A stretch of DNA of 64,000 nucleotides from Williamsia muralis (GTDB lineage: Bacteria; Actinomycetota; Actinomycetes; Mycobacteriales; Mycobacteriaceae): contig NZ_PEBD01000008.1 in assembly GCF_002735905.1 (NCBI RefSeq), forward strand, positions 372,001 to 436,000, given 5' to 3'. This document shows positions 32,026 to 42,100 of this stretch, piece after piece. The notes under the pieces are model-generated. The model was not told the origin of the DNA and did no database searches. It was given only the letters and a program-made list of their open reading frames with translations. A program made the translations under genes and the position numbers. The number at the start of each line of letters is the position of its first letter. The stretch's first letter is position 1.

Positions 32026-32921
32026 CCGCCGCGATCGCCAGGGTGTCCGCTCTGATCAATCCCGCTGCCCGCCATGGCCTCGGCGTGCGCGCCGCAGCCA
32101 CCGCACTCGCCGCGCTGCGTGACCGCGGTGTGGAGGTGACCGAGTTGGTCGGCCGCGACCCAGACGAGGCCCGCGAACTCGCCCGCGCGGCGACCACATC
32201 CGACATCGACGCCCTGGTGGTGGTCGGCGGCGACGGCAGCGTTCGCCTGGCCCTGGAGGCCATCGGCGACACCGGTGTCCCGCTGGGTCTCATCCCGGCC
32301 GGGACAGGCAACGACCATGCACGTGCTCTGGGGATCCCCACCGACGACCCTGCTGCTGCGGCCGCCATCATCGCCGCCGGGCGTCGCCGACCGTTCGACA
32401 TCGCGGTCATCACGCCGGCCGACGGCCCCAGTGCCGTTTTCGGAACGGTCGCGGCCACCGGACTCGACGCACTGGTCACCGAGCGCGCGAACAACATGTC
32501 GTGGCCCAAGGGGCAATTGCGCTATCCACTGGCGGCGGTCGCCGAACTGGCGCGGATGAAGCCGTTTCACTATCGGATCACGGTGGACGACAACACATTC
32601 GAACGCGACCTCATCCTGGCGGCGGTGGGCAACACACCCTCGTACGGCGGCGGGATGAAGATCACGCCGTCGGCGGTCATCGACGACGGCCTGCTCGACC
32701 TCACCCTGATCTCTCACGGACCACGTCTGAAGATGTTCGGATTGTTCCCGACCATGTACAGCGGCAAGCACATCGAGCACAAAGAAGTCGAGCAGTTCCG
32801 TGGTTCACGCATTGTCCTGGACTGCGTACCCACCGCGCCGATCTATGCCGATGGCGACCGGATCGGGCGGTTGCCGGCAACCATCGAGGTGCGACCGGGT
32901 GCGGTAACGTTCCTGGCGTAA
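32022..32921 (+). CDS. Diacylglycerol kinase-type lipid kinase (DgkB/Rv2252-like)
   Basis: 299 residues. N-terminal DAGK catalytic domain with ALINPAARHGLG, VVVGGDGSVRLALEAIGDTGVPLGLIPAGTGND (the GGDG and GTGND nucleotide motifs), and a C-terminal lobe with GGGMKITPSAVIDDGLLDL and YADGDRIG. Phosphorylates diacylglycerol or a related lipid; the M. tuberculosis homologue Rv2252 feeds phosphatidic acid into PIM synthesis. The ATG at 32022 overlaps the oxidase stop. An open frame reaching back to 31827 lies inside the oxidase gene and is not used. Confidence 0.93.
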   Translation: MTAAIARVSALINPAARHGLGVRAAATALAALRDRGVEVTELVGRDPDEARELARAATTSDIDALVVVGGDGSVRLALEAIGDTGVPLGLIPAGTGNDHARALGIPTDDPAAAAAIIAAGRRRPFDIAVITPADGPSAVFGTVAATGLDALVTERANNMSWPKGQLRYPLAAVAELARMKPFHYRITVDDNTFERDLILAAVGNTPSYGGGMKITPSAVIDDGLLDLTLISHGPRLKMFGLFPTMYSGKHIEHKEVEQFRGSRIVLDCVPTAPIYADGDRIGRLPATIEVRPGAVTFLA

Positions 32922-32948
32922 CCGCCGTCGTCGTCGGGCATCCATGTA

Positions 32949-32964
32949 AAGCCCCACGGGGCTT
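32949..32964 (+). terminator. Hairpin after the diacylglycerol kinase gene
   Basis: AAGCCCC (32949-32955), AC, GGGGCTT (32958-32964), perfect arms, then CCCTTT. It ends the oxidase-kinase unit. Confidence 0.65.
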
Positions 32965-32976
32965 CCCTTTCGCCGA

Positions 32977-33015
32977 GTCCCGTCGTGCCGTCCCGTCGTG
33001 CCGTCCCGTCCTGCC
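32977..33015 (+). repeat. Three tandem copies of a 13-base unit
   Basis: GTCCCGTCGTGCC occurs at 32977-32989, 32990-33002 and, with one change, 33003-33015. The array lies between the preceding hairpin and the ribosome binding site (GAGGAG) of the transglutaminase gene. Copy number could vary by slippage. Confidence 0.85.
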
Positions 33016-33026
33016 GAGGAGTTCCT

Positions 33027-33833
33027 GTGCTCAAACGCGATGTATCCGCCCATCTCGACGTCGACATCACCAGCGAGACCGATCTGGAGTTCCAGATCAC
33101 CGTGGCCCCGCATCCCGGGGCCGAGATCATCGAATCGCTGTCCTTCGAACTGGACGGAAAACCCGTGTCGGCCAAAGAGATCAGCGGTGCGCACGGAAGC
33201 CGCATCCACATGCTGCACGCCGGGGTGGGCAATCTGCAGGTGGAGTACACCGCCACCGTCCTCGGTTCCGCCGACCCGGCACCGGTGTCCGACCACGACC
33301 TGTCGATGTACCTGCGGCCGAGCCGATACGCCGAGGCCGACAAGTTCTTCGGTTTCGCCGCAAAGCAATTCGGCGATCTGACCGACCCCGCAGAGCTGCT
33401 CGAGAAGGTCGCGTCGTGGGTGGGTACGCATCTGGACTACGTCCCGGGTTCCAGTGATCCCATCGACGGTGCCGCCGACACCCTGCTGGCCGGCGCCGGC
33501 GTCTGCCGCGACTACGCGCACCTGGTGGTCGCGATCCTGCGGGCGGTGAACGTCCCGGCTCGACTTGTCGCCGTGTACGCGCCCGGTTGCGATCCGATGG
33601 ACTTCCACGCCGTCGCCGAGGCGTTCGTCGACGGCCGGTGGCGAGTTGTCGACGCCACCTGCCTGGCGCCTCGCCAGACATTGGTCCGTATATCGACAGG
33701 CCGTGACGCCGCGGACACCGCCTTCCTCGACAACCACAGGGGCGCGATCACTCTGAACAAGGCAACGGTGACCGCAGTGGTCGACGGTCCGTTCCCGAAC
33801 GACGACATCAGCGAGATGGTGTCACTCAGCTAG
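33027..33833 (+). CDS. Transglutaminase-like cysteine protease-fold protein
   Basis: 268 residues from a GTG with GAGGAG 7-12 bases upstream. N-terminal beta-rich region (about 1-95), then a transglutaminase core with the nucleophile in GAGVCRDYAHLVVAILRA (Cys about 160), His in DFHAVAEAFVDGRW (about 194) and Asp in VVDAT (about 210): a complete Cys-His-Asp triad. Such proteins act as peptidases, amidases or cross-linkers; bacterial members of this short form are uncharacterised. No signal peptide, so probably cytoplasmic. It meets cca tail to tail. Confidence 0.9.
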   Translation: MLKRDVSAHLDVDITSETDLEFQITVAPHPGAEIIESLSFELDGKPVSAKEISGAHGSRIHMLHAGVGNLQVEYTATVLGSADPAPVSDHDLSMYLRPSRYAEADKFFGFAAKQFGDLTDPAELLEKVASWVGTHLDYVPGSSDPIDGAADTLLAGAGVCRDYAHLVVAILRAVNVPARLVAVYAPGCDPMDFHAVAEAFVDGRWRVVDATCLAPRQTLVRISTGRDAADTAFLDNHRGAITLNKATVTAVVDGPFPNDDISEMVSLS

Positions 33834-33849
33834 CCGAGGAACAGCCGAC

Positions 33850-35325
33850 TCAGCTCTGCTGCTCGGCGGCCCACCATTGCCGTAACGCCTCTTCGGCCTC
33901 CTCGCGCGACATGGGTCCGCGGTCGAGCCGCAGTTCCTTGAGATACCGCCAGGCCTTGCCGACCATCGGGCCCGGGGGCAGATCGAGCAACTCCATGATG
34001 GCGTTGCCGTCGAGGTCGGGCCGGACCTTCGCCAGGTCTTCCTGCTCGGCAATCCTGGCGATGCGCTGCTCCAGGTTGTCGTAGTTCTGCTGCAACTTGC
34101 GCGCCCGGCGCTTGTTGCGAGTGGTGCAGTCGGCCCGCACCAGTTTGTGCAGCCTCGGCAGCAGGGGACCGGCATCGGTCACGTAGCGGCGCACCGCCGA
34201 GTCGGTCCATTGATTGTCGCCGTAGCCGTGAAACCTCAGATGCAAAAACACCAGGTTCGCGACGTCCTCGATGACCGCCTTCGGATACTTCAGCGCTCGC
34301 AGCCGCTTACGGACCATCTTGGCGCCGACCACTTCGTGGTGATGAAAGCTCACCCCACCGTTCGGTTCGTGACGCCTGGTTGCCGGCTTGCCGATGTCGT
34401 GCAGAATCGCCGCCCACCGCAAGACGAGATCGGGATCCCCGTCCTCGAGGTCCATCGCCTGAGCGAGCACGGTGAGGGAGTGGGTGTAGACATCCTTGTG
34501 CTGATGGTGTTCATCGATGGCCAGCTTCATCCCGGGGATCTCGGGAATGATCAGCTCGGCCAGGCCGGTCTCACACAACGTCTCGACTCCCTCGACCGCA
34601 TGTTCGCCGAGGATCAGCTTGTCGAGTTCGGCCGCAATCCGCTCCACAGTGATCCGCTCGATCTGGCCAGCCATCTCCACCGTGGCCGCGAACACCCTTG
34701 GTGACAGCGAGAACCCGAGCTGCGAGACGAACCGCACACCACGCAACATGCGCAGCGGATCATCGTTGAACGAATCCTCGGGCGCGGCGGGCGTGTCGAT
34801 CACCCCGGCCAGCAACGCGTCCATCCCACCGAGGGGGTCGATGAACTCCTGGCTGCCGTCGGCACCGATCTTCACGGCCATCGCGTTCATGGAGAAGTCG
34901 CGGCGCACCAGATCGTCTTCGAGACGATCACCGAACCGCACCTGGGGGTTGCGGCTCACCCGGTCATAGGAATCTGCCCGGAACGTGGTGATCTCGATCT
35001 GGATACCTGCCCGGACCGCACTGATGGTGCCGAACTCGATCCCGGTGTCCCAGATGGCCTCGGCCCACCCGCGCAGCAACTCCTGCACCTGCTCGGGACG
35101 CGCGTCGGTGGTGAAGTCCAGGTCGCCGGTGCTGAGCCGGCCCAGCACCGCGTCGCGCACCGAGCCGCCCACGAGGAAGAGCTCGTGCCCCGCTGCGGCA
35201 AACCGAGCGCCAAGGGGATCGAGGGTGTCCGAGAGTCCCCGCAAGGACACCGCAGCGGCTGCGAGCAACCTGGTGCGTCGCTCATCGGCAGCCGAGGTGC
35301 CTGTGGAAGATGGGGGAGTTGTCAC
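33850..35325 (-). CDS. cca: CCA tRNA nucleotidyltransferase
   Basis: 491 residues. Class II nucleotidyltransferase head with LFLVGGSVRDAVLGRLSTGDLDFTTDARP (catalytic Asp pair DLD), the RRDFSMNAMAV motif, RMLRGVRF, and a C-terminal HD domain containing WAAILHDIGKP. It adds or repairs the 3' CCA of tRNAs; the HD domain is shared with mycobacterial Rv3907c (pcnA label). GTG start at 35325. Divergent to the mutT4-like gene, as in M. tuberculosis, with 137 bases between them. Confidence 0.95.
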   Translation of the reverse strand: MTTPPSSTGTSAADERRTRLLAAAAVSLRGLSDTLDPLGARFAAAGHELFLVGGSVRDAVLGRLSTGDLDFTTDARPEQVQELLRGWAEAIWDTGIEFGTISAVRAGIQIEITTFRADSYDRVSRNPQVRFGDRLEDDLVRRDFSMNAMAVKIGADGSQEFIDPLGGMDALLAGVIDTPAAPEDSFNDDPLRMLRGVRFVSQLGFSLSPRVFAATVEMAGQIERITVERIAAELDKLILGEHAVEGVETLCETGLAELIIPEIPGMKLAIDEHHQHKDVYTHSLTVLAQAMDLEDGDPDLVLRWAAILHDIGKPATRRHEPNGGVSFHHHEVVGAKMVRKRLRALKYPKAVIEDVANLVFLHLRFHGYGDNQWTDSAVRRYVTDAGPLLPRLHKLVRADCTTRNKRRARKLQQNYDNLEQRIARIAEQEDLAKVRPDLDGNAIMELLDLPPGPMVGKAWRYLKELRLDRGPMSREEAEEALRQWWAAEQQS

Positions 35326-35449
35326 GACTGGCCAGACTACCGACCGACCGGCGACGATCCGAACCCCGATCGTGCGGCATGACCAAACTGCGGTGGGTCC
35401 AGGTCGCCGCCATCGGCCCCGCTGGCAGAAACGGTGGGTTAACGGCGAC

Positions 35450-35463
35450 TAGCATCGTGTGAG
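35450..35463 (+). promoter_or_regulatory. Candidate -10 element for a leaderless mutT4-like transcript
   Basis: TAGCAT (35450-35455) ends 7 bases before the GTG at 35463. This is the spacing at which transcription would begin at or next to the start codon. No ribosome binding site precedes the GTG, in line with a leaderless message. Confidence 0.5.
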
Positions 35464-36587
35464 TGTCAGCCGAACCCACCGAGCCGAATAGGGACGTCCC
35501 TCGACGTCCGCGGCGCAGGCGCGGCAATCGGCGCGGCGGATCGACAGCCACCCGGATCGACAGCTCTCATCACAGTGGAGCAGAGCCCCGTCCCCAGCCG
35601 AGTCCCCAGCCCAGTCCGCAGCCGGGTCCGGAACCGCAACGCAGCGACGACTCGACTGTCACCGACGCCACCGCGTCGGCTCCCGGATCGCGGCGATCGC
35701 GCCGCGGTCGTCGCCGAAAGCCGTCACGCCCCGCCGACCACAGCGTCGAGGCCGCCCGTAGTGAATCCACCGGGGTCGCCGGAACCCATGTTGTCGAAGG
35801 TCGGACCGCGCAGGTCAAACCGTCGGATGTGGGCAAGGTCAAAGCCCCCGCCAAGGTGCCCCCGAACCTGGCCAAGCAACGACTTCGCACGGTGCGGGAG
35901 ACCTCGGCCGGTGGGCTGATGGTGTCGGGCCTCGACGGCCCGCACGAGCAGCAGTGCGCCGCCCTCATCGGGCGGGTCGATCGCCGCGGCCGGATGATGT
36001 GGTCGTTGCCGAAAGGTCACATCGAGACGGGGGAGACCGCCGAACAGACGGCGATCCGTGAGGTCGCCGAAGAGACGGGCATCGAGGGCAACGTTGTGGC
36101 CCCCCTCGGAAAGATCGACTACTGGTTTGTCAGTGAGGGCAAACGGATCCACAAGACGGTGCACCATTACCTGATGCGCTTCACCGGTGGTGAACTCTCC
36201 GACGCCGACTACGAGGTGGCCGAGGTCGCCTGGGTTCCACTCGCCGAGCTCCCTCGTCGGCTGACCTACTCGGACGAACGCCGATTGGCGCGCGTCGCCG
36301 AGGACGTCATCGCCGAGCTCGTGGCCGACCCCGACCGGATGGCCGAGTCTGAGGCCAAGGGGGCGCGCACCGAGCCGAACGCCTACGAGAAGGCCGCGGC
36401 CGCGCGGAATCAGAAGCGCAATGAGCCTCCGCCCGCGCCGGCGAGGCCTCGCCGCCGACGCCGCCGGGGTCGTCGCGGCGGCGGTGGCGGCACCGAGACC
36501 ACATCCGAGAACCGCGGGGCCGGCAACAGCGGGGGACCGGCCGCCCATGCACCACCGCCGGAATCCGGCCCGCACGTCGCGACGTGA
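35463..36587 (+). CDS. NUDIX hydrolase with long disordered basic tails (MutT4/Rv3908-like)
   Basis: 374 residues. The NUDIX domain (about 140-280) has the box [22 protein letters not shown], matching GX5EX7REUXEEXGU. It is flanked by an N-terminal Arg/Pro/Ser-rich region of about 135 residues, with a repeated [16 protein letters not shown] stretch, and a C-terminal Ala/Arg tail containing [17 protein letters not shown]. tuberculosis MutT4 is much shorter (about 250). The tails are of the kind that bind RNA or other acidic partners. The reaction is hydrolysis of a nucleoside diphosphate linked compound; substrate unknown. First gene of a mutT4-DUF6049-murJ operon: the next start overlaps its stop (GTGA). 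Confidence 0.9.
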   Translation: MSAEPTEPNRDVPRRPRRRRGNRRGGSTATRIDSSHHSGAEPRPQPSPQPSPQPGPEPQRSDDSTVTDATASAPGSRRSRRGRRRKPSRPADHSVEAARSESTGVAGTHVVEGRTAQVKPSDVGKVKAPAKVPPNLAKQRLRTVRETSAGGLMVSGLDGPHEQQCAALIGRVDRRGRMMWSLPKGHIETGETAEQTAIREVAEETGIEGNVVAPLGKIDYWFVSEGKRIHKTVHHYLMRFTGGELSDADYEVAEVAWVPLAELPRRLTYSDERRLARVAEDVIAELVADPDRMAESEAKGARTEPNAYEKAAAARNQKRNEPPPAPARPRRRRRRGRRGGGGGTETTSENRGAGNSGGPAAHAPPPESGPHVAT

Positions 36588-39154
36588 ACGGCCGATCGAT
36601 GCGGGCGCTGACGATCCTGGTCAGCGTTCTCGCCCTGGTGTTCGGACCCCTCGCGGTGTCGGCGGTGGCCGCACCCGCCGACGACACCTCCCAGACCGAC
36701 GACACCTCCCAGACCGGGGAGTTCCTGCGGATCTCGCTCGAGTCGATCGATCCCTCCACAGTCACCACCTCCAGTCCCGGCGTGGTCACCGCCAGCGGGA
36801 CGCTGACCAACGTCGGGGACCGGCCGGTTCGCAACGTCGCCATGCGCCTGCAACGCGGGGCCGCCATCACCACCAGTGCCGGCCTCGGCGAGTCCCTGTC
36901 CGCCGACGCGAACAGTTTCGAGACCGTCGGCGACTTCACCGACGTCAGTCAGCAGCTCGGACCCGGGCGGTCGATTCCTTTCTCACTGCGAATTGATCTG
37001 TCCGTCAATACTTCTGGTGCGCCCAGCTTCCAGATCGACAAGCCGGGTATATATCCGGTGCTTGTCAACGTCAACGGCACCCCCGACTTCGGCAACCCGG
37101 CACGGCTCGACGACGCGCGCGTTCTCCTGCCGGTGGTCGGCCTGCCGCCGAACCCGCTGCGGGCGCAATCCCAGGCCGACGACGACGTCTCGGGCGACCC
37201 TGTCGCCGCGCCCATCGGAGCCGACGGTTCGGTGGCCCCGGACATCTCACAACCGGTCGGCATGACCATGCTCTGGCCGATCGCCGCTCCGGCGTCACTC
37301 GCGCCGGGGGTCACCGGGGGAGGCGACGAGACGGTCCGGTTGATGGACAACGGTCTCGAGCAGTCACTGGCCTCCGGCGGACGTCTCGATCGACTCGTGG
37401 CGACCATGGAAGAGACCCGGACGCGAGATCTGGAGTCGCCTCTGGCGCGCAGTCTGTGTCTGGCGGTGGACCCCGATCTGCTGATCAGCGTGCAGGCGAT
37501 GACCGGCAGTTATCTGGTCACCACCGACCCCGCCGACCCGACTGGCCCGGCTCGTGAGGGCACCGGATCCGAGGTCGCGGCGGCCTGGCTCGCTCGGCTG
37601 CAGGCCCTGGCCACCGGTATGTGTGTGGTGGCCACCTCGTTCGCGCACGTCGACACCACCGCGCTGACCCAGGTCGCCGACTCCGACCTGTCCGACACCG
37701 CATTACGAGCACCCGCCGACATCGTCGACCGCATACTCAACGTGAAGAGTGTTCGTGGCCTGGCGATTCCGGCATCGGGGGTCCTGGACACCGCAGGCGC
37801 CGGACTGATCCGCGACAAGGGCGCGGTGGGCACCGTCGTCGCGGCGTCGAGCGTCAGAAACCTCACCCCCACCTCGACGAACGGCGAATACCCCCTGGGC
37901 GAGGACCTCGCCGTCCAGACCTATGACCCCGCGGTGGCAAGCGGCCTGTCGGCACTCGGCCCGGGTCCGCGGTCGGCCCAGGTCACCCCGACATCCCAGC
38001 GGGCGGGCTGGCTGGCCGGCACCGAACAGGTCCGCCGCCAGAACGCAGTCGCGGCAATGATGTTCTCTGCGCTCGCACCGTCCACACTCGCCGACGACTC
38101 CGGGCCGGCCGACACGGGCACGCAATCGTCGGACGGGCAGACCGTGGCCGACCCGATCGCCGAACGCATCGGGCGCGGCGCGGTGCTGATGCCCCCACCC
38201 ACGTGGTCTGCGTCCGAGGATGACACCCGCGCGGTGTTGTCGGCGATGTCTCTGCTGCTCGGTTCAGACCTTGCAATTCCCCGGCCGCTGGCCGGGGTCG
38301 CCACCGATCTCACCGCCACCTCGGGTGCCCCCGCGGGTGCAGAGCTGGTGGCCCCACTCGAGACCGCCGTCACCGGTCCCGATCCCCGGGTCATCGCCTC
38401 GGTACGCGCCGACCTGCAGCAGACGCGCGATCTGCAGGACTCGATGACGCGCCGCGCCGACGTGCCGATCACCCCGGGTGCCTACCTGGCGCCGCTGCGT
38501 GAGGACATGCTGCGGGCGATGGCGTCCGTGGCGCCACAGGATCAGCAGGCTGCGGCGCGGTCGGCGTCGATGCGCACATCTGCGGTCGCGACCACGCTGA
38601 CGAACATCCGCAACGGTGTGGGCATCCTCGACCCAGGTGGGCGGTTCACCCTGGCCTCCGAACGCAGCCCGCTGCTCCTGGTGATCCGCAACGATCTGCC
38701 CGTGGCGATGCGAACTCGATTGAACGTCTCGGCACCGAGCGGCATGACCGTCGGAGACATGGGTGTGTTGGAGATCCCGCCCAGGGGAACCCGTCAGATC
38801 CAGGTCCCCACCCGCGCCGACCGTTCCCGTTCGATCACGGTGGAGATCGGTCTGGTGACCACAGGCGGAGTCCCGTTGGGCGACTCGATCAACCTGTCAG
38901 TACATTCCAATGCATATGGTAAACCGCTATTCATCATCACAATCTGCGCCGGCGCACTCCTGGTGTTCTTGTCGGGCAGACGGTTGTGGCATCGATTCCG
39001 TGGGGAACCCGATCCCGCCGACCTCGATCGGCCCGAGCCCGACGAACGCGATCGGCTGATGGCGGACAGCCGCGCGTTGCACAGTCCACCCGAGCGCGAG
39101 CACCACCTCGGCCGACATCACCCTGATCACGACACCGGCGGCGACAAGTCATGA
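36584..39154 (+). CDS. DUF6049 exported membrane-anchored protein (Rv3909-like)
   Basis: 856 residues. Signal peptide ([26 protein letters not shown]), then a large extracytoplasmic region and one membrane segment near the C terminus (about 780-800, [16 protein letters not shown]) with a short cytoplasmic tail. An 18-base duplication (36680-36697 and 36698-36715) encodes DDTSQT twice just after the signal peptide. It always sits between mutT4 and murJ in mycobacteria and relatives; the position suggests a role in lipid II flipping or envelope assembly, but none is proven. GTG at 36584 overlaps the previous stop, and its own stop overlaps the murJ ATG, so all three are translationally coupled. 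Confidence 0.88.
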   Translation: MNGRSMRALTILVSVLALVFGPLAVSAVAAPADDTSQTDDTSQTGEFLRISLESIDPSTVTTSSPGVVTASGTLTNVGDRPVRNVAMRLQRGAAITTSAGLGESLSADANSFETVGDFTDVSQQLGPGRSIPFSLRIDLSVNTSGAPSFQIDKPGIYPVLVNVNGTPDFGNPARLDDARVLLPVVGLPPNPLRAQSQADDDVSGDPVAAPIGADGSVAPDISQPVGMTMLWPIAAPASLAPGVTGGGDETVRLMDNGLEQSLASGGRLDRLVATMEETRTRDLESPLARSLCLAVDPDLLISVQAMTGSYLVTTDPADPTGPAREGTGSEVAAAWLARLQALATGMCVVATSFAHVDTTALTQVADSDLSDTALRAPADIVDRILNVKSVRGLAIPASGVLDTAGAGLIRDKGAVGTVVAASSVRNLTPTSTNGEYPLGEDLAVQTYDPAVASGLSALGPGPRSAQVTPTSQRAGWLAGTEQVRRQNAVAAMMFSALAPSTLADDSGPADTGTQSSDGQTVADPIAERIGRGAVLMPPPTWSASEDDTRAVLSAMSLLLGSDLAIPRPLAGVATDLTATSGAPAGAELVAPLETAVTGPDPRVIASVRADLQQTRDLQDSMTRRADVPITPGAYLAPLREDMLRAMASVAPQDQQAAARSASMRTSAVATTLTNIRNGVGILDPGGRFTLASERSPLLLVIRNDLPVAMRTRLNVSAPSGMTVGDMGVLEIPPRGTRQIQVPTRADRSRSITVEIGLVTTGGVPLGDSINLSVHSNAYGKPLFIITICAGALLVFLSGRRLWHRFRGEPDPADLDRPEPDERDRLMADSRALHSPPEREHHLGRHHPDHDTGGDKS

Positions 39155-42100
39155 CCAACGGTGGAATGCAGCCGCCACCTCCACGCCGACGGCCCCCGCC
39201 CCGGTCAGTGGGGGTCTCGCCCGGGTCTGTTGGGGTTCCGCCCGGTGCGCCGCGCGACCCCGCACCCGGACAACGCCCGACAGCCGGTGAGCTGGCGTCG
39301 GCTGCGTCCGGCAAGATGACGACGTCCACGGCAATCGACCCCGGTGCCCGCGTCCGAGAACAACCGTCCGACGACAGCGTCCTGCGCACCAGCGGATCCA
39401 TTGCGCTGGCCACCCTTGTCTCACGCATCACCGGATTCGTGCGCACGGTCCTGGTGCTGGCCCTGCTCGGCGCCGCGGTCGCTTCCTCGTTCCAGGCCGC
39501 CTACGTACTGCCCAACATGGTCGCCGAGGTGGTCCTCGGTGCCGTCCTCACCGCCATCGTGATCCCGGTCCTGGTCCGCGCCGAATCCGAAGACGCGGAC
39601 GGGGGAGTGGGATTCATCAACCGCATCTTCACCCTCGCGGTGACCGTGCTGGGGGTGGCCACCCTCGCGGCCCTGATCGCTGCGCCAGCGCTCACGATGC
39701 TCAACCTCGGCGACGGCAAGGTCAACCGCGACCTCGCCACCGCACTCGCGTTCCTGCTGATGCCCGCCGTGCTGTTCTACGGGTTGTCGGCGCTGTTCAT
39801 CGCCATCCTCAACATGAAGGGCTTCTTCAAGCCCGGCGCCTGGGCGCCCGTGCTCAACAACGTCGTTCAGATAGTCACCTTGATCGCCTATGCGGTCGCC
39901 CCGGGTGACATCTCGCTGAACCCGGTCAGCATGGGCGACACCAAGCTCCTGATCCTGGGCGTCGGCACCACCCTCGGTGTGATCGCCCAGACCGCGGTCC
40001 TGCTCCCCGCCATCCGGCGCAGCGGGGTGAAGCTGAAACTGCAGTGGGGTCTGGACGACAGGTTGCGCAAGTTCGGCAACATGGCACTCGCCATCGTTCT
40101 GTATGTCGCAGTCCTGCAGGTCGGTCTGATCGTCACCTATCGCATCGCCTCGAGCGCCACCGAAGCCGGCGTCAGCGTCTACGCGACACACTGGCAGCTC
40201 CTCCAGTTGCCCTACGGCGTCCTCGGCGTGACCATCCTGACCGCGATCATGCCCCGCCTCTCCCGCAATGCCGCCGCCGACGACACCCACTCGGTGGTCG
40301 ACGATCTCTCACTGGCCACCCGGTTGACGATGGTCTCGCTGGTGCCGGTCATCGCGTTCATGACGTTCTTCGGGCCGGCCATCGGCGTCGCCGTGTTCAA
40401 CTTCGGCAAGTTCGACGCCGACACCGCCTCACAGCTCGGCAGCGTGCTCTCGTGGGGCGCGTTCACGATGATCCCGTACGCGATGACACTGGTGCAGCTC
40501 CGCGTGTTCTACGCCCGCGAGGACGCCTGGACCCCGACGTACATGGTCATCGGGATCACCGCGGTGAAGGTGGCGGCGTCCTATCTCGGCCCGGTCCTGT
40601 TCGACGACCCCGACGCGATCGTCCGGTGGCTGGCCCTGTCCAACGGTCTCGGCTACCTCGTCGGTGCGGTGGTCGGTCACTATCTGCTGCGCAGCAGGCT
40701 CGGTGGCGCAAGAATGACCAACGTCGGCCGCACGGTCATCTGGACCTTCGTGGTCTCGGTGGCGTGCAGCGCCCTGGTGTGGGCGCTGGCCGAGGTGTCC
40801 GGTCTGCACCGGCTCAGTACCGACCACGGCAAGATCGGCTCCCTCGCCTATCTCCTGCTCGTCGCCGTCGTCTCCATCGGCCTCACGTACACGGTCCTGA
40901 CCCTGCTGCGTGTTCCCGACGTGCTCGCAGTGGTGGTGGCGGTCCGGCGGGTAATCGGCCGGTTCATCCCCGCTGTCGCCCCGGCCCCCGAACCCGCCAC
41001 CGACGGCGCTGCCACCATGACCGTTCAATTCCCGCGGATCTCTGGGGACGAATCGGTTCCGTATTCTGGTCAGGTCGAGGTCATTCAGCGCTTCGACCGG
41101 GGAACATCGAGTTGGCAGGCGTATTCGGTCACCAGTGGTGGTGCCGCCGGAATGGGCGTCCGCCAACCCCAAGATCTTCGCTATCGGAGGAGAGGAGCAG
41201 GTGCCTTGAACAAACCAGAACCCGACAGCAAACCGGCCGGGCCGCCAACGCCTGCTGCCGGTTCCACCGCCGTCTCGCCAGAAGACGGGCCGGCCACCAA
41301 GGCGATGCCCAGTCAGGCCGGCGCCCGTCAGCCCGCTCGCGAGCAACCGCCCGGCGACCGTCCCGCATCAGGTCCCCCCGGACCTCGCCCACCCGCGGCG
41401 AGCGGCGACGGACCCCCACGTCCTCCCGAGGCATTGCCAGGCCTACGGCCACGACGAGGTCCCCGGCTGGTCCCGGGCGCTGCCGTCGCCGGTGGCCGCT
41501 ACCGTCTGCTGCAGCACCACGGTGGCGCACGCGGACTCCAGTTCTGGCAGGCCCGCGACATCAACCTCGATCGCGACGTCGCCCTGACGTTCGTCGACGC
41601 GCAGCAGGTCGCACCACCACCCGACCCCGGCGTGCGTATCGATCCGCGCGACGAGGGTCCGCAGGCGGTGCTCTCGCGCACCCTGCGGCTGGGACGCATC
41701 AACTCGCCCGGGATCGCGCGGGTACTCGACGTGGTGCGCGGCTCGTCCGGCGGAATCGTTGTCGCCGAATGGGTTCCGAGCTCGTCACTGGCCGACGTCG
41801 CCAAGACCAGTCCGTCTCCGGTCGGTGCGGCCCGTGCCGTCCGGGCGCTCGCAGCCGCGGCCGAATCGGCGCATCGCAACGGCGGCGCGCTGTCCATCGA
41901 CCATCCCGAACGCATCCGGATCAGCCAGGACGGCAACGCGTTCGTCGCGTTCCCCGGCACGCTGGCCGACTCCGACAAGTCCACCGACGTCCGTGGTCTC
42001 GGTGCCGTCCTGTACGCACTGTTGCTGGCCCGTTGGCCACTCGACGCCGACACCGGTAGGGAACTGGCGACCAACCGCACGTCGAACGAGCCCGTCGGGG

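Noticed and set aside
40044-42059. 671-codon open frame within murJ in another frame
   Set aside because: Arg-rich shadow with no recognisable domain; the MurJ frame carries membrane segments and the pseudokinase.
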